Positions 22,209 through 26,808 of a stretch of DNA of 26,808 nucleotides are shown piece after piece (the first letter of the stretch is position 1; each line of letters opens with the position of its first letter). Origin of the DNA: CAKRJP01 sp963589425 (lineage in GTDB: Bacteria > Bacillota > Clostridia > Lachnospirales > Lachnospiraceae). The stretch is taken from positions 1-26,808 of the forward strand of contig CAVAKZ010000033.1 in the NCBI GenBank assembly GCA_963589425.1. Reading direction: 5' to 3'. The translations under genes were made by a program, and so were the position numbers. Under the pieces are notes generated by a model that was not told the DNA's origin, searched no databases, and was given only the letters and a program-made list of their open reading frames with translations.

Positions 22209-23414
22209 ATGTTTTTAGAAAATAAAACTGTACTTTTGGGAGTAAGCGGGGGCATTGCAGCCTACAAAAGTGCCTCCCTTGCCAGCAAATTAGTGAAGGC
22301 CGGTGCTGAAGTTCGTGTCATCATGACTGAAAATGCCCGCAACTTTATAAACCCTATTACCTTTGAATCCCTTACCGGCCACAAATGTATTGTAGATACC
22401 TTTGACCGCAATTTTGAATTCAAAGTAGAGCACGTTGCTTTAGCTAAAAAGGCAGACGTTATAATGATTGCCCCCGCCACTGCAAATGTTATGGCAAAAT
22501 TAGCCCATGGCATGGCCGATGACATGCTGACTACGACAGTACTTGCAAGCAATGCGCCAAAGATCATTGCTCCTGCCATGAATACTGCCATGTATGAAAA
22601 TCCCTTAACCCAGCATAATATGGAGCTCCTTTCCAAATATGGATTTGAAGTGATCACCCCTGCCTCCGGTTATTTAGCCTGTGGGGATACCGGTGCTGGA
22701 AAAATGCCAGAGCCTGAAGAACTCTATGAATATATTTTAAAGGCTATTGCATGTCCAAAGGATCTTAAAGGATTAAATATTTTAGTTACTGCCGGTCCTA
22801 CAGCAGAATCCATTGATCCGGTACGTTACATTACCAACCATTCTTCTGGAAAAATGGGATATAACATTGCCAAGATCTGCATGCTCCGTGGAGCAAAGGT
22901 CACCTTAGTCACAGGACCAACTGCAATTTCCTATCCACCATTTGTGGATGTAGTGCCTGTAACCACTGCCCAGAACATGTATGAAGCTGTAACCTCAAGA
23001 AGTCCTTCCATGGATATTATTATCAAAGCCGCCGCTGTAGCAGACTACCGTCCGGCTCGTGTGGCAGATGATAAGATCAAGAAAAATGAAACTTCCATGG
23101 CCATCCAATTAGAAAAAACCGAGGACATTTTAAAATACTTAGGAGACCACAAAATGGAGGGGCAGTTTCTATGCGGCTTCTCTATGGAGACCAAAGATAT
23201 GTTGGAAAATTCCAGAAAGAAATTAAAGAAGAAAAATCTGGATATGATCGTAGCCAACAATTTAAAGGTCTCCGGTGCCGGTTTTAAGAGAGATACCAAT
23301 GTGGTTACACTAATTACCAAGGATCAGGAAATCCAACTGCCTCTTATGAGCAAGGAAGAAGTAGCCTGCAAGCTGATGGATCATATTTTAAACATGAGAA
23401 AAAATACTAGATAA
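22209..23414 (+). CDS. coaBC: Bifunctional phosphopantothenoylcysteine decarboxylase / phosphopantothenate-cysteine ligase
   Basis: The 401-residue cytoplasmic enzyme carries two steps of coenzyme A synthesis. The N-terminal flavoprotein (CoaC, about 1-180) has His75 in VEHVAL, PAMNTAMY with Asn125, and ACGDTGAG with Cys158. These fall exactly at the E. coli Dfp positions. The C-terminal ligase (CoaB, about 188-401) has TAGPTAE, Asn210 in YITNHSSGK, the AAAVADYRP motif and Lys289 in DKIKK. Nothing is missing. AGGAG precedes the ATG by eight bases. It is single-gene, ending at a strong terminator, and divergent from the importer operon. Confidence 0.97.
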   Translation: MFLENKTVLLGVSGGIAAYKSASLASKLVKAGAEVRVIMTENARNFINPITFESLTGHKCIVDTFDRNFEFKVEHVALAKKADVIMIAPATANVMAKLAHGMADDMLTTTVLASNAPKIIAPAMNTAMYENPLTQHNMELLSKYGFEVITPASGYLACGDTGAGKMPEPEELYEYILKAIACPKDLKGLNILVTAGPTAESIDPVRYITNHSSGKMGYNIAKICMLRGAKVTLVTGPTAISYPPFVDVVPVTTAQNMYEAVTSRSPSMDIIIKAAAVADYRPARVADDKIKKNETSMAIQLEKTEDILKYLGDHKMEGQFLCGFSMETKDMLENSRKKLKKKNLDMIVANNLKVSGAGFKRDTNVVTLITKDQEIQLPLMSKEEVACKLMDHILNMRKNTR

Positions 23415-23422
23415 TACAATCT

Positions 23423-23475
23423 AAAAGGCCTTTCCTTTAGCCCACTTATTTGCGGATAAAGGAAAGACCTTTTTT
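23423..23475. terminator. Bidirectional terminator between coaBC and the ABC exporter operon
   Basis: AAAAGGCCTTTCCTTTA pairs with TAAAGGAAAGACCTTTTTT around a GC-containing loop, with one mismatch. T-runs occur on both strands, longer on the plus strand. Confidence 0.9.
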
Positions 23476-23490
23476 GTCTTCATATTGGAA

Positions 23491-25818
23491 TTATTCTACA
23501 TTCTTTAAGGCCTCATCCATAGGCACTTTCTGAATTCTTCTATACTCTACAATGGCCACCAGGCCGTAGGTTGCAAGTCCCAGGAAGAACATTTTTATAT
23601 AGACCCTCATAGGTACATATAAAGGAAGCCATCCACTGTAGCTTTCTAGCATCATTATTCTGAAAACATAAGTTAGAAAGCATTTAATTAAAGGCATAGT
23701 TACTAAAATTCCAAAGACCACCACTATGGAGGTGGCCAGTATATACAGCCTACTAATCTCTGCATTGGTATATCCTAAGATTTTTGCCATAGATATAGAC
23801 TGGGCATTTTTTTCTATAATAAGTTTAGACAGGAGGTATATGATTACCATAAAAATACCTACGGCAAAACCATCTACCATATACATCATATTTCCCATAG
23901 AGTTATTTAACTGCCTGCTAACCTTGGACAAGGAATCCAAATTAATAACTGTAGCAATATATTCTTCCTTAATATCAGGGATCTCCCTATCTGAAAAATA
24001 CCCACAGAAATAATTATCTCCCAGATTAAAGAAATCATTTAGTTGCGATTGACCCATAAATACTGTCACAGCCGCTGCATAGTCATAAATTCCTGCCACT
24101 TTAAACGTATATTTTTTTTCATCATACTTTTCTTTTAAGGTAATGGAATCTCCTTTTTTCAGCAGGTACTTATCTGCATAGGCTGAGGAAATATATACTT
24201 CTTTCTCCTTTAAATCCTTCAAATCTAAAGAGATATATTTACTATCATCTAAAACTCCATAAATGGTAACCTTTTCCTGCTTAGCTACATCTCCAAGAGT
24301 TTCCAGGGAATAAGCACTGAATTTTTCTGCATCCTTATTTTTGGTCTCAACTCCCTGGGAGTACTGCAAAAGAGCCTGGACTTTTTCCATTTCGTCTGCC
24401 GCAGTTGTCGCACTTAGAGGGACCTGCAGAATATACTGATAATTTGCAAAAAGGCCTGTCTCAATCTCCTCCTGATAATGATTTAATACTTCCGGCAAGG
24501 CAAGGCCAAACATCAGAAGCATATTGGCAAAGGCCAGTCCTAAAATCAGGACCAGATAATTCTTACGATTCTGCAGGATTACCCTAAGTCTAAATCTCTG
24601 AAAAAATGGAATCTTCTGACTTAATTTGAAGGCTCTCTTCGCTTTCTTTTTACTTAAATCTCTGCGGATAAACTTAAGAGGGGATAGCTTTAATTTTGCA
24701 TGAAGAACACAAAAAGTCACCACAAGCATAATAAGGGTAGGTACCACAGTCGTCAAAAGAAAGGCATCACCATTCCAAATGGTAACATATGTTGGCAGGC
24801 TATAGCTTCCATAGTAAATTTTTGCGATTACATCCTTCATGAAGCTATAACCGATAATATTTCCTATGATTGCTCCTATAAATGTAACGATAATAGGCAT
24901 GGCCATATAGTGGCGCAGCAACTCTCTTCTGGTGTAACCGGAAGCTCTTAAGGTACCGATAACATTTGCCTCCTTTGAGATGGTATTACTGATGGTAACG
25001 GCAAATACAAAGGCCATGATCAGGATGATCATATAAAGAAGGATAATCACCATGGCCCGGTCTCCTCCTAGATCCTCTCCGGTAAAGTTAATGGCTTGAT
25101 TTAGGTATCTGGGGACCACCTCTTCTAAGCTGATTTCCTTACTCATATCCTTAATTAACTCTTGGGAAACTTCTTTTTCCTCCACCTCATCTGAGAGATC
25201 TTTGTCATATTTCCAAACATAACTATAATTTAAGTCACTGTCCTTAAAATGCTTAAAGCTGTCTGCAGTAACAAGAGCCACCCCAAATTTAATGGAATCA
25301 AACATAGAATCATTATTGTCTTGAAAGAGGGCACTATAATCAGAAAGGGCCACAAGGCCTGTAATCTTCCATGTGCCATCATGCTCCCTTAGACTATCTC
25401 CAACTTTCAGATTATTATTATCTGCATACATGCGATCAATGGCAATTTCATTTCTTTTCTTTGGAAATTTTCCTTCCATGAGACAAGCCTTATTTACTTC
25501 TTCACGATTCTGAAAAATCCGAAGGTATGTATCATTAGCTATTTCCTTTTCTACATAATAATTCTTATATAGACTAATTCCCAGGCTTTCTAATTTATCC
25601 CACTGCTCCTGGCTGATTTCCTCTTTGCTTAAAAAATGGCCATTTTCAATATTGTATTTTTCAAAACTATCATCGTAGGCTTTTAACATACTGCTGCAGG
25701 ATACCATGTAGCCGCAAACCAGGCCAATGGTGCTTACCATCAATAAAAATATTACCAGATATTTCCCTATTTCATCTTTCAATTCCCTAGGCAATCGTTT
25801 ATTCAGTGGATTTCTCAT
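23491..25818 (-). CDS. FtsX/MacB-type ABC transporter permease
   Basis: The 775-residue permease has one N-terminal helix (about 20-41) and a large extracytoplasmic domain (about 45-250). Three helices with the FtsX-type loop ISKEANVIGTLRASGYTRRELLRHYMAMP follow (about 280-308). A second half has a helix near 418-440, another external domain and three C-terminal helices, with the matching loop SISMAKILGYTNAEISRLYI. This is the two-repeat, eight-helix form of the family. Such permeases act as mechanotransmission exporters of peptides, lipids or drugs or in cell-wall control. AAGGAGG lies eight bases before the ATG. It starts 22 bases after the ATPase stop, so the two form one unit. No two-component system is beside it, so the substrate is unknown. 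Confidence 0.9.
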   Translation of the reverse strand: MRNPLNKRLPRELKDEIGKYLVIFLLMVSTIGLVCGYMVSCSSMLKAYDDSFEKYNIENGHFLSKEEISQEQWDKLESLGISLYKNYYVEKEIANDTYLRIFQNREEVNKACLMEGKFPKKRNEIAIDRMYADNNNLKVGDSLREHDGTWKITGLVALSDYSALFQDNNDSMFDSIKFGVALVTADSFKHFKDSDLNYSYVWKYDKDLSDEVEEKEVSQELIKDMSKEISLEEVVPRYLNQAINFTGEDLGGDRAMVIILLYMIILIMAFVFAVTISNTISKEANVIGTLRASGYTRRELLRHYMAMPIIVTFIGAIIGNIIGYSFMKDVIAKIYYGSYSLPTYVTIWNGDAFLLTTVVPTLIMLVVTFCVLHAKLKLSPLKFIRRDLSKKKAKRAFKLSQKIPFFQRFRLRVILQNRKNYLVLILGLAFANMLLMFGLALPEVLNHYQEEIETGLFANYQYILQVPLSATTAADEMEKVQALLQYSQGVETKNKDAEKFSAYSLETLGDVAKQEKVTIYGVLDDSKYISLDLKDLKEKEVYISSAYADKYLLKKGDSITLKEKYDEKKYTFKVAGIYDYAAAVTVFMGQSQLNDFFNLGDNYFCGYFSDREIPDIKEEYIATVINLDSLSKVSRQLNNSMGNMMYMVDGFAVGIFMVIIYLLSKLIIEKNAQSISMAKILGYTNAEISRLYILATSIVVVFGILVTMPLIKCFLTYVFRIMMLESYSGWLPLYVPMRVYIKMFFLGLATYGLVAIVEYRRIQKVPMDEALKNVE

Positions 25819-25840
25819 GATCTTTATCCTCCTTCATTGT

Positions 25841-26539
25841 CTACCACTCTAATTGTACTGCAGGAATTTTTTCTTGATTAATATAATTCTTTCTGATCAT
25901 ACCATCCCGAAGACTAATAACCCGGTCTGCCATATCCTTTACGGCATCATTGTGGGTAACCATAATAACCGTATTACCATACTTCTGATTTATGGTCTCA
26001 ATCAAATGCAGAATATCCTTAGATGTCTGATAATCTAGGGCTCCTGTCGGCTCATCACAAAGGAGAATATCTGGGTTCTTAACAATGGCACGACCTATGG
26101 CTGTTCGCTGCTGTTGGCCTCCAGATAACTGGTTTGGAATTTTAAAACGATGTTCCCACAATCCCAGGGTATGCAGAAGATCGTCGACATCCAGGGGATG
26201 TTTGCTTAGATAAGCTCCCACCTCAATATTTTCTCTTACCGTAAGGTTGGGTATAAGATTATACATTTGGAAAATGTAGCCCAAATGATTTCTTCTATAC
26301 AGGGTGAGTTTCTTGTCCTTCATTTCTTTAATCTTTTCTCCATCAATAGAAATATAACCGGCATCTGCCCCATCAATACCACCAATGATATTTAAAAGGG
26401 TAGATTTGCCGGAGCCTGAGGGTCCAAGAAGCACGCAAATTTCTCCTCGTTGGATTTCAAAGCTAATCCCCTTTAATACCTCTACTCGGTTATCAGCAGA
26501 ACCAAAACTCTTTTTTAGATTATTAATTTCAATAAACAT
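25841..26539 (-). CDS. MacB/LolD-type ABC transporter ATP-binding protein
   Basis: The 232-residue ATPase has Walker A GPSGSGKST (39-47), Q-loop YIFQMYNLIPNLT, signature LSGGQQQR (138-145), Walker B DILLCDEPTGALD (from 157) and H-loop VTHND. The LPNLT/ENIE segment and overall shape fit the MacB/LolD/BceA group, which pairs with FtsX-type permeases. It energises the permease encoded directly downstream. The start at 26539 has GAGAGGAAA about seven bases upstream. The promoter region carries two inverted repeats that look like operators, so expression is likely inducible. Confidence 0.92.
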   Translation of the reverse strand: MFIEINNLKKSFGSADNRVEVLKGISFEIQRGEICVLLGPSGSGKSTLLNIIGGIDGADAGYISIDGEKIKEMKDKKLTLYRRNHLGYIFQMYNLIPNLTVRENIEVGAYLSKHPLDVDDLLHTLGLWEHRFKIPNQLSGGQQQRTAIGRAIVKNPDILLCDEPTGALDYQTSKDILHLIETINQKYGNTVIMVTHNDAVKDMADRVISLRDGMIRKNYINQEKIPAVQLEW

Positions 26540-26569
26540 AAGCTTTCCTCTCTCAATAACATTTGCAAG

Positions 26570-26585
26570 GTTAGGTTATTCTAAC
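26570..26585. promoter_or_regulatory. Inverted repeat in the ABC exporter leader
   Basis: GTTAG and CTAAC are separated by six bases, between the promoter and the ATPase start. It may be an operator. Confidence 0.35.
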
Positions 26586-26615
26586 ATTCGTAAGCTAATC
26601 TTATCACACTGACAG

Positions 26616-26631
26616 AAAGCTATCTAGCTTT
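26616..26631. promoter_or_regulatory. 7-bp palindrome abutting the exporter -10
   Basis: AAAGCTA-TC-TAGCTTT is perfect and overlaps the start of the TATAAA -10 on the minus strand (26630-26635). A regulator binding here would block initiation. Confidence 0.5.
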
Positions 26632-26659
26632 TATAAAAAAATGAACAAAAAATATACAA
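26630..26659 (-). promoter_or_regulatory. Promoter of the ABC exporter operon
   Basis: On the minus strand TTGTAT (26654-26659) and TATAAA (26630-26635) are 18 bases apart, in a T-rich stretch directly downstream of the rRNA terminator. Confidence 0.6.
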
Positions 26660-26671
26660 TAATTTTAAGCA

Positions 26672-26700
26672 CAAAAAAAACAGCCACAAGGCTGTTTTCT
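26672..26700 (-). terminator. Terminator of the rRNA transcript
   Basis: On the minus strand AACAGCC-TTGT-GGCTGTT is followed by eight T. It lies about 75-100 bases beyond the 23S 3' end, and no 5S gene is seen between. Confidence 0.88.
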
Positions 26701-26773
26701 TATTACATATAGGTTTGTACCTTCAAAACTGCATACAAGTCAATCTACATCTTTCTTTTCCACTAACCTACTT

Positions 26774-26808
26774 GGTCATGCCTTCGACCTATTAGTATCA
26801 GTCAGCTC
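26774..26808 (-). rRNA. 23S rRNA, 3' end (partial)
   Basis: Read on the minus strand, the window edge begins GAGCTGACTGATACTAATA and continues GGTCGAAGGCATGACC, the conserved 3' end of bacterial 23S rRNA. The gene continues beyond the window. The spacer after it (26701-26773) includes a TATGCAGTTTTGAAGGTAC stretch of the kind seen after Lachnospiraceae 23S genes. The exact 3' end is uncertain by a few bases. Confidence 0.88.

Overview
The window reads as a chromosomal segment of a low-to-medium GC Gram-positive anaerobe, most likely a member of the Clostridia and probably Lachnospiraceae. The reasons are strong AGGAGG-type ribosome binding sites before nearly every gene, a YhgE/Pip giant with a divergent TetR gene, a glycine riboswitch before an AgcS-type symporter, the PF04392-type ABC transporter, and the 23S rRNA 3' end. 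No phage, transposase, integrase, CRISPR array or plasmid module is visible. Gene order looks like ordinary core and housekeeping chromosome, with short transcription units on both strands.

Layout. At 61-242 there is a tRNA-Trp(CCA) with promoter and terminator. A PLP threonine aldolase (minus strand) and a Na+/Pi cotransporter (plus strand) follow, diverging from each other. At 3485-3567 a three-way-junction RNA lies directly on the start of a small, unrecognised membrane protein and buries its Shine-Dalgarno in the closing stem. A PPC/DUF296 protein comes next. A glycerate unit (GntP-type permease and glycerate 2-kinase) is divergent from a CdaR-type regulator. Then come a MATE exporter, a TSUP-type anion transporter, a YdiB-like shikimate/quinate dehydrogenase and a ThrH-type HAD phosphatase. 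A glycine/alanine:Na+ symporter sits behind a tandem glycine riboswitch.

From 14183 to 17953 lies a 1256-residue YhgE/Pip protein carrying two 42-bp tandem repeat arrays, one of them five perfect copies. It is divergent from a TetR regulator. The final third holds a GC-rich branched intergenic RNA or terminator element, a three-gene ABC importer of the TrpXYZ type, coaBC (divergent from that importer with back-to-back promoters), an FtsX/MacB-type ABC exporter pair, and the 3' end of a 23S rRNA gene on the minus strand with its terminator.

How the genes fit together. Several units touch serine/glycine/threonine metabolism: the aldolase makes glycine, the glycerate kinase feeds 3-PG/2-PG, ThrH acts on phosphoserine or homoserine, and the symporter is under glycine control. 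They are separate transcription units, so this is a theme and not an operon. The best leads for something undescribed are the structured leader plus small membrane protein at 3485-3801, the branched element at 19013-19139, the repeat-length-variable YhgE protein, and the divergent first aptamer of the glycine riboswitch. Promoters, operators and RNA folds were found by eye and are candidates.
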